64,000 nt of DNA from JADJNW01 sp964526645 (GCA_964526645.1 CAZGJN010000014.1:14883-78882); one strand, 5' to 3'; positions 25,471 to 34,842 are shown, numbered from the stretch's first letter. Numbers and translations: made by a program. The notes: a model not told the origin generated them from the sequence alone.

Positions 25471-26289
25471 TTAAACGGCAACACTATAATCTCTCAGGGC
25501 ATCATTCAGGGACACCTTTTTGTCTGTCGTTTCTTTTCGTTTACCAATGATAAGCGCACAGGGTACTTGGTAAGTTCCTGCTGGAAATTGCTTGGTATAG
25601 CTGCCAGGAATGACTACCGAACGCGCCGGCACAAGTCCTTTGTAAGTGACTGGTTCATTGCCCGTTACATCAATAACAGGTGTAGATTGGGTCAATACAA
25701 CATTGGCACCGAGCACCGCTTCCTTTTCTACCCGAACGCCTTCTACTACGATACACCGCGAACCAATAAAGCATTCATCTTCGATGATAGTCGGTGTAGC
25801 TTGTGGTGGTTCAAGCACCCCTCCAATGCCCACCCCTCCGCTCAGGTGCACGTTTCTGCCAATCTGCGCACAAGAACCTACCGTTGCCCAGGTATCCACC
25901 ATTGTACCGCCGCCTACCCATGCCCCGATATTGACGTAGCTGGGCATCATGATTACGCCTTTTTCGAGGAAAGCGCCATACCGCGCGATGGCGTGTGGCA
26001 CAACCCGAATGCCTTTGGCGGCGTATCCTTTTTTCAGCGGAATCTTATCATGAAACTCGAAAGGACCAAACTCAATCGTTTGCATTTGGCGAAGCGGAAA
26101 ATACAGCACAATTGCTTTTTTGATCCAATCGTTCACTTTCCAGGTACCATCGGCGCTTGGTTCAGCTACTCTGATCGCTCCTTGATCCAGCATTTCCACT
26201 ACCTGCTCAATGGCGTCTTGATAGGACTTTTCCTGAATTCGGGCGCGATTTTCCCATGCTGTTTCAATTAAATGTTGCAATTGAGTCAT
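25471..26289 (-). CDS. dapD: Tetrahydrodipicolinate N-succinyltransferase
   Basis: 272 residues from ATG 26289 (MTQLQHLIETAW). Transfers succinyl from succinyl-CoA to tetrahydrodipicolinate in the diaminopimelate/lysine pathway. The middle and end show left-handed beta-helix hexapeptides (VNIGAWVGGGTMVDTWATVG, IGRNVHLSGGVGIGGVL, IGSRCIVVEGV). The 26-codon upstream extension to 26367 is not family-like. With dapA at 18.5 kb it indicates the succinylase route. pth follows closely. Confidence 0.96.
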   Translation of the reverse strand: MTQLQHLIETAWENRARIQEKSYQDAIEQVVEMLDQGAIRVAEPSADGTWKVNDWIKKAIVLYFPLRQMQTIEFGPFEFHDKIPLKKGYAAKGIRVVPHAIARYGAFLEKGVIMMPSYVNIGAWVGGGTMVDTWATVGSCAQIGRNVHLSGGVGIGGVLEPPQATPTIIEDECFIGSRCIVVEGVRVEKEAVLGANVVLTQSTPVIDVTGNEPVTYKGLVPARSVVIPGSYTKQFPAGTYQVPCALIIGKRKETTDKKVSLNDALRDYSVAV

Positions 26290-26535
26290 TGTCCATAAGC
26301 TTTTTAGTTGGGCAAAGTTAAAAGAGACAAGCCTAAATAAAAGGCATGTCGCTGTAATTCTTTTCAAGGCAAAACGCGCTTTACCCGGTTATGTTCCTAC
26401 AAGTGCCGAAAAATCAGAAGAACTTTTAACCACCATGGCATAAAACGATTGCCACTTTATGAATACTGATGCACGATACTGCACTTGATAATTTTATGGG
26501 GCTTTTGCCGATTTTAGCCTCCTTTAAACAAATTT

Positions 26536-26615
26536 TAGCGAAAATTCGCAAGATTTAAAACTAAATACTTTCGTAATTCGTTGAATTGATATAACTTTAT
26601 AGCGAAAATTCGCTA
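26536..26615 (+). promoter_or_regulatory. Paired palindromic operators at the acyl-CoA dehydrogenase promoter
   Basis: GCGAAAATTCGC occurs twice (26538-26549 and 26602-26613) with centres 64 bp apart. The second copy extends to a perfect TAGCGAA-AA-TTCGCTA (26600-26615). Directly before it is TAACTTTA (26592-26599), a one-mismatch -7 element, so the right palindrome would sit on the transcription start and the left one upstream of -33. This layout suggests a dimeric repressor (for example TetR/FadR-like) tuned to fatty acids; no such regulator gene is in the window. Confidence 0.65.
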
Positions 26616-26644
26616 ATTATTGTTTACATTCAAATTGGCATACC

Positions 26645-28444
26645 ATGCAAGATGTCGTAATCAAAAACGCGGTGCTCAAGGGCGGCGAATTTATTGTGAA
26701 AGATGCCCAAGCGGAAGATATTTTTGTTCCGGAAGATTTTAATGAAGAGCAATTGATGATTCGGGACACGGTGCGCGATTTTGTGCAAAATGAAATCCTA
26801 CCCAATAGCAAGCGAATCGAAAAACAAGAAGAAGGCTTGACGACCAGTCTGCTAAAAAAAGCAGCTGCGCTTGGCTTGCTCGGCTCGCACATGCCAGAAG
26901 AATACGGTGGTTTGGCACTCGATACAAACACAAATACGCTGATCAGCGAAACGCTTGGCCCTTCCGGTGCGTTTACTGTTTCTTTTGCAGCCCATACGGG
27001 TATTGGCATGCTGCCCATTCTGTACTTCGGTACGGAAGCGCAAAAGGAAAAATATCTACCCCGCCTTATTTCCGGTGAATTGAAAGCGGCTTATTGCCTT
27101 ACGGAACCAGGCTCTGGCTCGGATGCATTAGCTGCAAAAACCCGTGCAGATTTGACCGCTGATGGCAAATTCTATACCCTCGCTGGGCAAAAAATGTGGA
27201 TTTCTAATGCGGGTTTTGCCGATATCTTCATTGTTTTTGCACAAGTAGATGGCGATAAATTTACCGGCTTTATCGTAGAACGCGACTCCAAAGGCTTGAC
27301 GCTTGGTGCCGAAGAAGATAAAATGGGAATCAAAGGTTCTTCTACAAGACAGGTCTTCTTCGAAAATGTGAATGTTCCAGTGGAAAATGTGCTGGGAGAA
27401 ATCGGAAAAGGACATCTGATCGCTTTTAATGCTCTGAATATCGGACGGTTCAAATTAGGCGCAATTTGTATTGGTGGTTGTAAAATGAGCAATACCACTG
27501 CTATTCGCTATGCCAATGAACGCATCCAGTTCAAGCAACCGATTGCCAACTTTGGAGCGATCCAATACAAACTTGCAGAACAGGCCATTCGCACTTTTGT
27601 GGCAGAAAGTATGGTCTATCGGGTGTCGGATTTGCTCGACGACCAAAAAAAGGCTTTCTTAGCTGCAGGCGATTCTTTTGGAGAGGCGGATTTGAAAGCG
27701 GCAGAAGAATATGCCATTGAATGTGCCATTATCAAAGTAGTTGGCTCGGAGGTATTAGATTTTGTAGTAGATGAAACGGTGCAAGTGCACGGCGGTATGG
27801 GGTATAGCGAGGAAGGAACGGCAGCTCGTGCCTATCGTGATTCCCGCATTAATCGAATTTACGAAGGTACAAATGAAATCAACCGATTGCTATTGGTAGA
27901 TCAATTGTTCCGTCGAGCGCTCAAAGGCAAAATTGATCTCGTTGGACCAGCCTGGGAGGTACAAAAAGAACTGGCTTCGATGCCCTCCCTGGAAAAAGCG
28001 GAAGGCACTTACGGCGAAGAGCGCAAAGCGCTAAAAGACTTCAAAAAACTCGTTCTGATGGTAGCCGGCGGCGCTGCCAAAATGCAGATGGATGGCAAAC
28101 TCAACCTCAAAGAGGAGCAGGAAGTCGTGATGAACGTAGCAGATATGATTATTGATACATTCCTGGCAGAGTCGCTGTTGCTGCGCATCGAAAAACTGTC
28201 GGACATGAATAAGCCAAACGACCAGGAGCTGTACGAAGCGATTCTTAGAACCTTTTTGCACGATGCTACTGCACGCATGAGCAAAAACGCTACGGATGCC
28301 TTAGCCTCTTTTGCTGAAGGTGATCTATTGCGCACTTTCCTCATGGGCGTGAAACGGTTTACGAAATATCCGGCACAAAACGTGAAGAGGTATCGCCGCA
28401 GCATAGCTGCTGCCTTGATTAGTGCCAATGAGTACTGTTTTTAA
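26645..28444 (+). CDS. Acyl-CoA dehydrogenase, long C-terminal extension (VLCAD-like)
   Basis: 599 residues, longer than the roughly 380 of short/medium-chain enzymes. FAD-dependent alpha-beta dehydrogenation of acyl-CoA in beta-oxidation. Visible: N-terminal helical domain (LMIRDTVRDFVQNEILPN), middle beta domain (YCLTEPGSGSDALAAKTRA, KMWISNAGFADIFIV), C-terminal helical domain with HGGMGYSEEG and the catalytic Glu in RIYEGTNEINRLL. About 170 further residues form an extra helical domain as in very-long-chain enzymes. Single gene between a palindrome-controlled promoter and a terminator. Convergent with icmF, which handles short branched acyl-CoAs. Confidence 0.95.
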   Translation: MQDVVIKNAVLKGGEFIVKDAQAEDIFVPEDFNEEQLMIRDTVRDFVQNEILPNSKRIEKQEEGLTTSLLKKAAALGLLGSHMPEEYGGLALDTNTNTLISETLGPSGAFTVSFAAHTGIGMLPILYFGTEAQKEKYLPRLISGELKAAYCLTEPGSGSDALAAKTRADLTADGKFYTLAGQKMWISNAGFADIFIVFAQVDGDKFTGFIVERDSKGLTLGAEEDKMGIKGSSTRQVFFENVNVPVENVLGEIGKGHLIAFNALNIGRFKLGAICIGGCKMSNTTAIRYANERIQFKQPIANFGAIQYKLAEQAIRTFVAESMVYRVSDLLDDQKKAFLAAGDSFGEADLKAAEEYAIECAIIKVVGSEVLDFVVDETVQVHGGMGYSEEGTAARAYRDSRINRIYEGTNEINRLLLVDQLFRRALKGKIDLVGPAWEVQKELASMPSLEKAEGTYGEERKALKDFKKLVLMVAGGAAKMQMDGKLNLKEEQEVVMNVADMIIDTFLAESLLLRIEKLSDMNKPNDQELYEAILRTFLHDATARMSKNATDALASFAEGDLLRTFLMGVKRFTKYPAQNVKRYRRSIAAALISANEYCF

Positions 28445-28473
28445 GCAATAGTAGGTTTTTAATAAGAAAAATG

Positions 28474-28505
28474 AGCGTTCCGCTGTAGAGTGGAGCGCTT
28501 TTTGT
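28474..28505 (+). terminator. Terminator of the acyl-CoA dehydrogenase gene
   Basis: AGCGTTCC and GGAGCGCT form an eight-pair stem (one G-U) followed by a run of T. Confidence 0.8.
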
Positions 28506-28594
28506 TTTGCAATAAAAATGTCCGATGACCTTATGTTATGCTGTTCACCAACTCCAATTTTGCCTTAGGAGTCTTCAGGTCAGGCAAAGTTTTG

Positions 28595-31500
28595 CTACAT
28601 ATTCCGCCGATACTGCCCACCCACCTCATACAGCGCGTGCGTAATCTGCCCCAGCGTGCAGTGCTTCGTGGCTTCCATCAGCGCGGCGAAAATGTTTTCA
28701 TTGTTTAAAGCAGCTTGTTGCAATTGTTTTAAAACCGTAGGTGCAATGTTGGCTTTGGCTTGATGCTGGCGGTCGCGCGTGCGGATTTGATTTTCTTTCT
28801 CTGCTTCGGTAGAACGGATGACTTCTTTCGGTAGAATGGTCGGCGAGCCTTCTTTGCTCAAGAATGTATTCACGCCGATAATTGGCAATTCTCCGGTATG
28901 TTTAAGTGTCTCATAATAAATACTTTCTTCCTGTATTTTGCCGCGCTGATACATAGTTTCCATCGCGCCGAGTACGCCGCCGCGCTCGGTGATGCGGTCG
29001 AATTCTAATAAAACGGCTTCCTCCACCAAATCGGTCAATTCTTCAATGATAAAAGCGCCTTGCAGCGGATTTTCATTTTTCGCCAAACCTAATTCATGAT
29101 TAATAATCAACTGAATCGCCATCGCGCGGCGCACACTTTCTTCAGTCGGCGTGGTAATAGCTTCGTCGTAAGCGTTGGTGTGCAGGGAGTTACAATTGTC
29201 ATAAATGGCATATAAAGCCTGCAAGGTCGTGCGAATATCGTTGAAGGCGATTTCTTGTGCGTGCAGCGAGCGACCACTGGTTTGAATATGATATTTCAAC
29301 ATCTGGCTGCGCTCATTCGCGCCGTACTTGTGTTTCATGGCTTTCGCCCAAATGCGCCGCGCCACACGTCCGATCACTGCATACTCTGCATCCACGCCGT
29401 TGGAAAAAAAGAACGATAAATTCGGCGCAAAATCATCAATATTCATGCCTCGGCTCAAGTAATATTCCACAAAAGTAAAGCCATTCGACAAGGTAAACGC
29501 CAATTGGGAAATCGGATTCGCGCCCGCCTCGGCAATGTGATAACCGGAAATGGATACCGAATAAAAATTGCGCACTTTATTTTGAATGAAATATTCCTGC
29601 ACATCGCCCATCAGCTTCAAGGAAAATTCTGTGCTGAAAATGCAAGTATTCTGCGCCTGGTCTTCCTTCAAAATATCTGCCTGCACGGTGCCACGCACCG
29701 CTGATAGTGCTTTGGCTTTCAATTGATTATAAACCTCGGGGTCTAACACTTGGTCGCCAGTAACCCCTAATAATAACAGCCCTAACCCGTTATTACCTTT
29801 AGGCAAATCGCCTTCGTAGGCAGGCCGCGGTAAATTTTTATCGTCATACAATTCTTTCAACTTCGCTTCCACCAGATGCTCCAAACCATTTTCCCGAATA
29901 TAAATTTCGCATTGCTGGTCAATCGCCGCATTCATAAAAAAGGCGCAAATCGTAGCGGCCGGACCATTAATCGTCATCGAAACCGAAGTTCGTGGGTCGC
30001 ACAAATCAAAGCCGGAATATAATTTCTTTGCATCATCCAGACAGCAAATACTTACACCGGAATTGCCAATTTTACCATAAATATCGGGGCGGTGGTCGGG
30101 GTCTTCGCCGTACAACGTCACGGAATCAAAAGCCGTAGAAAGCCGATTGGCGGGCATATCGTAAGACAAATAATGAAACCGACGATTCGTGCGCTCCGGT
30201 CCGCCCTCGCCTGCGAACATGCGCGTGGGGTCTTCCTCCTTTCGTTTAAACGGGAATACGCCTGCCGTGTAGGGAAATTCGCCCGGCACATTTTCCTGCA
30301 GCGACCAGCGCAAAATCTCGCCCCAATCCTTGAATTTCGGCAAGGCTACTTTAGGAATGCGTATATGCGAGAGCGATTTGGTGAAGGTCGGCACGCGAAT
30401 TTCCTTGCCCCGCACTTGATACACGTATTCATCCGCCGCGTAGGCCGCTTTTTTCACCTCCCAGGTCTCGATTATTTTTTTGCAATGCCCGTCTAAATCG
30501 CGCTCCAGTTCTTGATAAAGGGTTTCTAAAGTTTGGAGGCTTCCGACTTCCGACTTCTGATTTCTGACTTCTTCAATGGTTTGTTTAATACCAAAAAGCT
30601 TTCTTGCAATGGCTACCTGCTTTTCCACCCACTCATCATAACGGCGGTTGTTTTCAGCAATTTCCGACAGATAGCGCGTGCGAGCAGGCGGAATGATATA
30701 AATTTTTTCGGACATGCCTTCGGTAATGCTTTTACGCGATTGTAAATTGGCGCTGCCTTTTTCGGCAATCTTATCCATCACCAGCCGGTACAATTGATTC
30801 ATCCCCGGATCATTGAATTGCGAAGCAATCGTACCAATGACCGGTAATTCTTCCAGAGGCTTATCCCAGAGTTGATGATTGCGCTGGTACTGCTTCCGCA
30901 CATCGCGTAGGGCATCCAAAGCGCCGCGCTTATCGAATTTGTTGATGGCAATCACATCCGCAAAATCCAGCATATCAATTTTTTCCAACTGCGTAGCCGC
31001 GCCGTATTCGGGCGTCATCACGTACAGGCTCACATCGCTGTGGTCGGTAATTTCAGTGTCGGATTGACCAATACCCGAGGTTTCCAGAATGATTAAGTCG
31101 TATTTTGCCGCTTTCAGAATATCCACCGCCGATTGCACGTGTTTGGACAATGCCAGATTGCTCTGCCGCGTTGCCAGCGAGCGCATGTACACGCGCGGGT
31201 GATTCACCGAATTCATGCGGATCCGATCGCCCAGCAAAGCCCCGCCGGTCTTGCGTTTTGAGGGGTCAACGGAAATGATGGCAATTGTTTTATCCTCAAA
31301 ATCCAACAAAAAACGCCGAATCAATTCATCTACAAGGCTCGATTTTCCTGCGCCACCAGTGCCGGTAATTCCAAGCACCGGTACAGCCTCAATTTTCAGA
31401 ATAGGTCGAATTTCTTTATCAAAAAGTTCAGGATTATTTTCGGCAACGGAAATAAGTCTTGCAACAGAATTCGGATTTTTTTGCAAAAAATGACTCAATT

Positions 31501-31960
31501 CGCCGTTCAAACTAAAGCCGACCGGAAAATCGCATTGTTGCAGCACATCATTTATCATGCCCTGCAAACCCATCTTTCGACCATCATCGGGCGAGTAAAT
31601 CCGTGCAATGCCATAATTTTGCAGTTCCTCAATTTCCGAAGGAAGGATGGTGCCGCCGCCGCCGCCAAAAATTTTAATATGCCCTGCGCCGCGCTCTTTT
31701 AGAAGATCATACGTATATTTAAAAAACTCCACATGTCCGCCTTGATACGATGTAATGGCGATGCCCTGCACATCTTCCTGAATGGCAGTATTCACAATCT
31801 CCTCCACAGAGCGATTATGCCCCAGGTGAATGATCTCGGCGCCGGAGCTTTGCAGAATGCGCCGCATGATGTTGATGGCAGCGTCGTGCCCATCAAAAAG
31901 GGAGGCCGCCGTGACAAGGCGCACCTTGTGATTCGGTTGGTAAGGCGCAATTGGTTCCAT
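28595..31960 (-). CDS. icmF: Fused B12-dependent acyl-CoA mutase (IcmF-type)
   Basis: 1121 residues. Order: B12-binding domain about 10-145 with the cobalt-ligand motif in SLFDGHDAAIN; MeaI-like GTPase chaperone about 190-450 with P-loop GITGTGGAGKSS at 197-208 and NKFDKRGA; linker; mutase TIM barrel about 540-1115. This is the IcmF layout, which interconverts isobutyryl-CoA and n-butyryl-CoA (or related pairs) and repairs its own cofactor. The domain order distinguishes it from two-subunit methylmalonyl-CoA mutase. The linker near residues 462-475 (RNQKSEVGS) is encoded by a short repeat also found upstream of the gene. Monocistronic. Confidence 0.93.
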   Translation of the reverse strand: MEPIAPYQPNHKVRLVTAASLFDGHDAAINIMRRILQSSGAEIIHLGHNRSVEEIVNTAIQEDVQGIAITSYQGGHVEFFKYTYDLLKERGAGHIKIFGGGGGTILPSEIEELQNYGIARIYSPDDGRKMGLQGMINDVLQQCDFPVGFSLNGELSHFLQKNPNSVARLISVAENNPELFDKEIRPILKIEAVPVLGITGTGGAGKSSLVDELIRRFLLDFEDKTIAIISVDPSKRKTGGALLGDRIRMNSVNHPRVYMRSLATRQSNLALSKHVQSAVDILKAAKYDLIILETSGIGQSDTEITDHSDVSLYVMTPEYGAATQLEKIDMLDFADVIAINKFDKRGALDALRDVRKQYQRNHQLWDKPLEELPVIGTIASQFNDPGMNQLYRLVMDKIAEKGSANLQSRKSITEGMSEKIYIIPPARTRYLSEIAENNRRYDEWVEKQVAIARKLFGIKQTIEEVRNQKSEVGSLQTLETLYQELERDLDGHCKKIIETWEVKKAAYAADEYVYQVRGKEIRVPTFTKSLSHIRIPKVALPKFKDWGEILRWSLQENVPGEFPYTAGVFPFKRKEEDPTRMFAGEGGPERTNRRFHYLSYDMPANRLSTAFDSVTLYGEDPDHRPDIYGKIGNSGVSICCLDDAKKLYSGFDLCDPRTSVSMTINGPAATICAFFMNAAIDQQCEIYIRENGLEHLVEAKLKELYDDKNLPRPAYEGDLPKGNNGLGLLLLGVTGDQVLDPEVYNQLKAKALSAVRGTVQADILKEDQAQNTCIFSTEFSLKLMGDVQEYFIQNKVRNFYSVSISGYHIAEAGANPISQLAFTLSNGFTFVEYYLSRGMNIDDFAPNLSFFFSNGVDAEYAVIGRVARRIWAKAMKHKYGANERSQMLKYHIQTSGRSLHAQEIAFNDIRTTLQALYAIYDNCNSLHTNAYDEAITTPTEESVRRAMAIQLIINHELGLAKNENPLQGAFIIEELTDLVEEAVLLEFDRITERGGVLGAMETMYQRGKIQEESIYYETLKHTGELPIIGVNTFLSKEGSPTILPKEVIRSTEAEKENQIRTRDRQHQAKANIAPTVLKQLQQAALNNENIFAALMEATKHCTLGQITHALYEVGGQYRRNM
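30540..30574 (-). repeat. GAAGTCGGAAGT-type short repeat inside icmF linker
   Basis: On the coding strand a heptad-like run GAAGTCaGAAaTCaGAAGTCGGAAGTCGGAAG lies in the linker between the GTPase and mutase domains. It keeps the frame and codes for polar residues. The same motif occurs at 31979-32010 just outside the gene. Confidence 0.75.
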
Positions 31961-31978
31961 CCGTTACGAAGCTTTTTA

Positions 31979-32010
31979 AGAAGTCGGAAGTGGGAGGTCG
32001 GAAGTCGGAA
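31979..32010 (+). repeat. GAAGTCGGAAGT-type short repeat upstream of icmF
   Basis: GAAGTCGGAAGT-GGGAGGTCGGAAGTCGGAA, a short degenerate tandem repeat in the icmF leader, 18 bp before the start codon. Repeats of this kind are scattered in many Bacteroidota genomes (memory, not checked). Confidence 0.7.
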
Positions 32011-32283
32011 AACCCACACCTCCTTAAACGCCTTCCTTCCGATTGAAAATGGTTGTTAATTTGGTTACGACTGAGTTCAGGGGCAAAAATACAAATTTTT
32101 ATGCCCACTTATAAGACAATAAAGCATAAATGTTTGCTTTGAAAAGCAAAACTAAAGACGAAACCGAATAAAATTATTAACAAAAAGAAAAAAGCGCGCT
32201 GTTTGAAGGGAAGCATGTGAAATCAAGAAGTAAATCAATTATCTGTAACGCTTCGGTTTATAAAAAATTGATAGTCAAGATAT

Positions 32284-33474
32284 TCATTGAGCCAGCAAAT
32301 GTTCGAGATAATGTTCTTGGATACCAAATTGGGCCTTGATCATCGCCACTTTTTCTAAAGCACCGGCATTGGGTTTATCTTTGACTCCTGCGATCATTAG
32401 ATTTTTGCTGGTATGCTCATTGGAAATAAATTCAAAAACCTTGGTTTTATAGCCTTCTGATTCTAAAAGCAGGGCGCGAATGCCATCGGTAATCAACTCC
32501 GCCTGGCGCTCTTCGAGGATACCATGTTTTAGAATAGCTTGCATATCTGTTTGACACAACATTTGCTTCCGAATTTGCTTGTGGCAGCAGGGCGCTACCA
32601 CGATCAATGCAGCGGCGGCCTGTATTCCCTTTGCGATAGCCAGGTCGGTAGCTGTGTCGCAGGCGTGCAAGGCAATGAGAACATCAATCTTTTCTGGATG
32701 AAAATCGTTAATATCTTGTGCCACAAAGTGCAGGCGATCAAAGCCCGCTTTCGTACTTAGTTCGTTGCAAAACTGAACCAAGTGCTGCCGCAATTCAATT
32801 CCGACAATAGTAGGACGCATCCCCAAGTAATTGGTCAGATAGTCATACAATGCGAATGTGAGGTATCCTTTGCCGGCCCCCATGTCTAAAATATAAGGAT
32901 CAGAAGGAAGCGATAGCTGTTGCAATTGCGCATGTATGATTTCGATGTATTTGTTGATCTGCCGGAACTTCTTTTGCCCCGTAGGCAACACCGCTCCATC
33001 TGCACCAGCAATGCCCATTTCTCGGAGGTAAATATTGTCTTTGGAGGGTTCTATAAAGCGTTTTTTGGTCTTGTTGTGCGTCATAGAAGCAGGCTTGGAG
33101 AGGCTTGGCGAATTAGCAAACAAGCGTGGCTGCCGTTTTTTATTGTATTGGATTGAAATATCGCCCTGGCTTGTCAGCAAATCGCCCTGCAAAAAATCGG
33201 TACCCAGCCACAGTCCAGTCATAGTAATGCCTTCAGCGATTGTATGGTTTTTAGTGATGTCGTTGGTAGGGTATCGGAAAACAAAAGACAGCATTGCCTG
33301 TTTTTTAATTTCGACGAGGCGCGCATAAATATTTTTTAAAGTTTTATCCTTGCCGCCGGGCTTGCTGAGGGTAAGCTTCACAAAAGTGTCATTTTTTATA
33401 CTTTCTTCGAGTTTTTCTAAAAACTGCTGAATTGCTTCGTTCCTTTCCATGCGCGGAAGTTCTATTGCCAACAT
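32284..33474 (-). CDS. SAM-dependent methyltransferase (Methyltransf_32/METTL25-like)
   Basis: 396 residues. The N-terminal 170 residues carry a basic, mixed region (KLTLSKPGGKDKTLKNIYAR). The methyltransferase core begins near residue 190 (FRQINKYIEIIH) with SAM motif I ILDMGAGKGYLTFALYDYL, acidic motif II VGIELR, and HACDTATDLAIAKGI, then VVAPCCHKQIRKQ. The last two segments are typical of the RNA/unknown-substrate Methyltransf_32 group. Substrate is unknown. The start could be the second Met (33450). Divergent from a DUF4294 gene across a perfect 17-bp palindrome. Confidence 0.85.
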   Translation of the reverse strand: MLAIELPRMERNEAIQQFLEKLEESIKNDTFVKLTLSKPGGKDKTLKNIYARLVEIKKQAMLSFVFRYPTNDITKNHTIAEGITMTGLWLGTDFLQGDLLTSQGDISIQYNKKRQPRLFANSPSLSKPASMTHNKTKKRFIEPSKDNIYLREMGIAGADGAVLPTGQKKFRQINKYIEIIHAQLQQLSLPSDPYILDMGAGKGYLTFALYDYLTNYLGMRPTIVGIELRQHLVQFCNELSTKAGFDRLHFVAQDINDFHPEKIDVLIALHACDTATDLAIAKGIQAAAALIVVAPCCHKQIRKQMLCQTDMQAILKHGILEERQAELITDGIRALLLESEGYKTKVFEFISNEHTSKNLMIAGVKDKPNAGALEKVAMIKAQFGIQEHYLEHLLAQ

Positions 33475-33488
33475 ATTTTAACAGCAGG

Positions 33489-33505
33489 GTAACAAAATTT
33501 GTTAC
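33489..33505. promoter_or_regulatory. 17-bp perfect palindrome between divergent genes
   Basis: GTAACAAAATTTGTTAC reads the same on both strands about one central base, and lies 14 bp before the methyltransferase start and 36 bp before the DUF4294 start. The position suits an operator acting on both promoters. The binder is unknown. Confidence 0.55.
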
Positions 33506-33541
33506 AAATTTGCACTAAATTGAGTATTTAAATCCGAAAAG

Positions 33542-34144
33542 ATGAGGAATTGCACATTGATCCTGATTTTGGGCATGCTTGTATCCGCCCTAAAAGCACA
33601 ACAACAAGATCAAATAAGCATAGCAGGTAAATTATATCCGTATATTGTTGATGAATGCGGAGATACACTAATTGTAGCCAATCTGGAAAATGTATCAGTG
33701 TCATCCATGCGTTCTTTTAGCAGCGAGGAGGACTACAACAAATATCGGAAATACCGACGGGCAGCCACCATCGTTTATCCTTACGCAGTGGAGGCAATCA
33801 AGGTATTCAGAGAACTCGAAGCCAATACGGAGGAAATGCGCAAAGGCAAGCGGAAAAAGTATGCCAAGCATTTGCAAAAAGACCTAAAAGAGAAATTTGA
33901 AGACCCGCTCAAAAAATTGACGCGTACGCAGGGCTTTGTACTTACCAAAATGATCGAAAAAGAGTTAAATGTTTCTACTTTTGCACTGATTAAAGATTTG
34001 CGTGGTGGATTCACTGCTTCCTATTGGGGTACGGTTGGGCGCTTTTATGGCTATCGCCTGAAAGAAGCCTACCAAAGAGGCAAGGATCCTATTCTTGACA
34101 TTGTACTCGATGATTTTAATGTTTCTCATAAAGTACAAAAATAA
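33542..34144 (+). CDS. DUF4294 exported protein
   Basis: 200 residues with a signal peptide (LILILGMLVSALKAQ). Matches DUF4294, a Bacteroidota family: VDECGDTLIVANLENV, YNKYRKYRRAATIVYPYAVEA, then a basic helical stretch and TRTQGFVLTKMIEKELN, LRGGFTASYWGTVGRFYGYRLKE. Predicted periplasmic. Function unknown; no cysteine or metal motif stands out. It precedes the sigma-factor operon by about 100 bp but is probably a separate unit. Confidence 0.85.
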   Translation: MRNCTLILILGMLVSALKAQQQDQISIAGKLYPYIVDECGDTLIVANLENVSVSSMRSFSSEEDYNKYRKYRRAATIVYPYAVEAIKVFRELEANTEEMRKGKRKKYAKHLQKDLKEKFEDPLKKLTRTQGFVLTKMIEKELNVSTFALIKDLRGGFTASYWGTVGRFYGYRLKEAYQRGKDPILDIVLDDFNVSHKVQK

Positions 34145-34247
34145 AAAATGGCGGTATGGGAGGATGCCGCTGCATTACAGTTATATTATTAAACTTTCCT
34201 TGAAAAGGAAAAATGAGCGCTTTTGATTGTCTAACTAATAAAAAACT

Positions 34248-34811
34248 TTGAAAATCCACCCGATAGTACCCGATTCAGCGCTTTTGGAGCGGGCGAAGCA
34301 GGGGGACAGCTCCGCATTCCGGCTGTTGGTGCATAAGCATGAACAACAGGTGCGCTCTATTGTACTGGGGATGTTAGGCAATATAGCAGAGGCAGATGAT
34401 GTAGCACAAGAAGTTTTTATTCGATTTTATAAATCCATGCACGAATTCAGGGGGGAAGCGGCGCTATCTACCTACTTGAGCCGAATTGCTATCAATTTGT
34501 CATTAAACGAATTAAAACGACGGGAAACTCGATACAACCGTTTGTCTTTTTTTAACAACCAAGAATCGAAAATCGAAAAAGAAGATACGGGCGTTCATCC
34601 GGAGCGGCAGGATGTCAAAGAGGCTGTGCACAGAGCTTTACAAGTTCTGGATCATGATTTTCGCGCCGTCATTGTATTGCGATTATTGGATGGCTACAGT
34701 GTGAAAGAAACAGCTGAGATACTGAATGTGCCGCAAGGTACGGTTGCTTCGCGCCTCGCACGTGCGCAAGAAAAACTCAAGGCTATTTTGATAGAGTGGG
34801 AAATTCTATAA
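34248..34811 (+). CDS. ECF-type RNA polymerase sigma factor
   Basis: 187 residues. Region 2: AFRLLVHKHEQQVRSIVLGM, ADDVAQEVFIRFYKSMHEF, LSTYLSRIAINLSLNELKRR. Region 4: HDFRAVIVLRLLDGYSVKET, ILNVPQGTVASRLARAQEKL. It directs polymerase to stress or envelope promoters. The reading frame has no ATG before region 2; the best start is TTG at 34248. That TTG overlaps the TGA of a 12-codon ORF starting ATG at 34213, which may allow coupled translation. Followed by a membrane anti-sigma-like gene and a CpxP-like gene, a classic sigma/anti-sigma operon. Confidence 0.92.
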   Translation: MKIHPIVPDSALLERAKQGDSSAFRLLVHKHEQQVRSIVLGMLGNIAEADDVAQEVFIRFYKSMHEFRGEAALSTYLSRIAINLSLNELKRRETRYNRLSFFNNQESKIEKEDTGVHPERQDVKEAVHRALQVLDHDFRAVIVLRLLDGYSVKETAEILNVPQGTVASRLARAQEKLKAILIEWEIL

Positions 34812-34842
34812 ATGATTTTATATGTGTAAATGAAAAAGAGCT

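Noticed and set aside
24844..26289. Long plus-strand ORFs opposite pth and dapD (up to 234 codons)
   Set aside because: They are shadows of two enzymes with unmistakable motifs on the minus strand.
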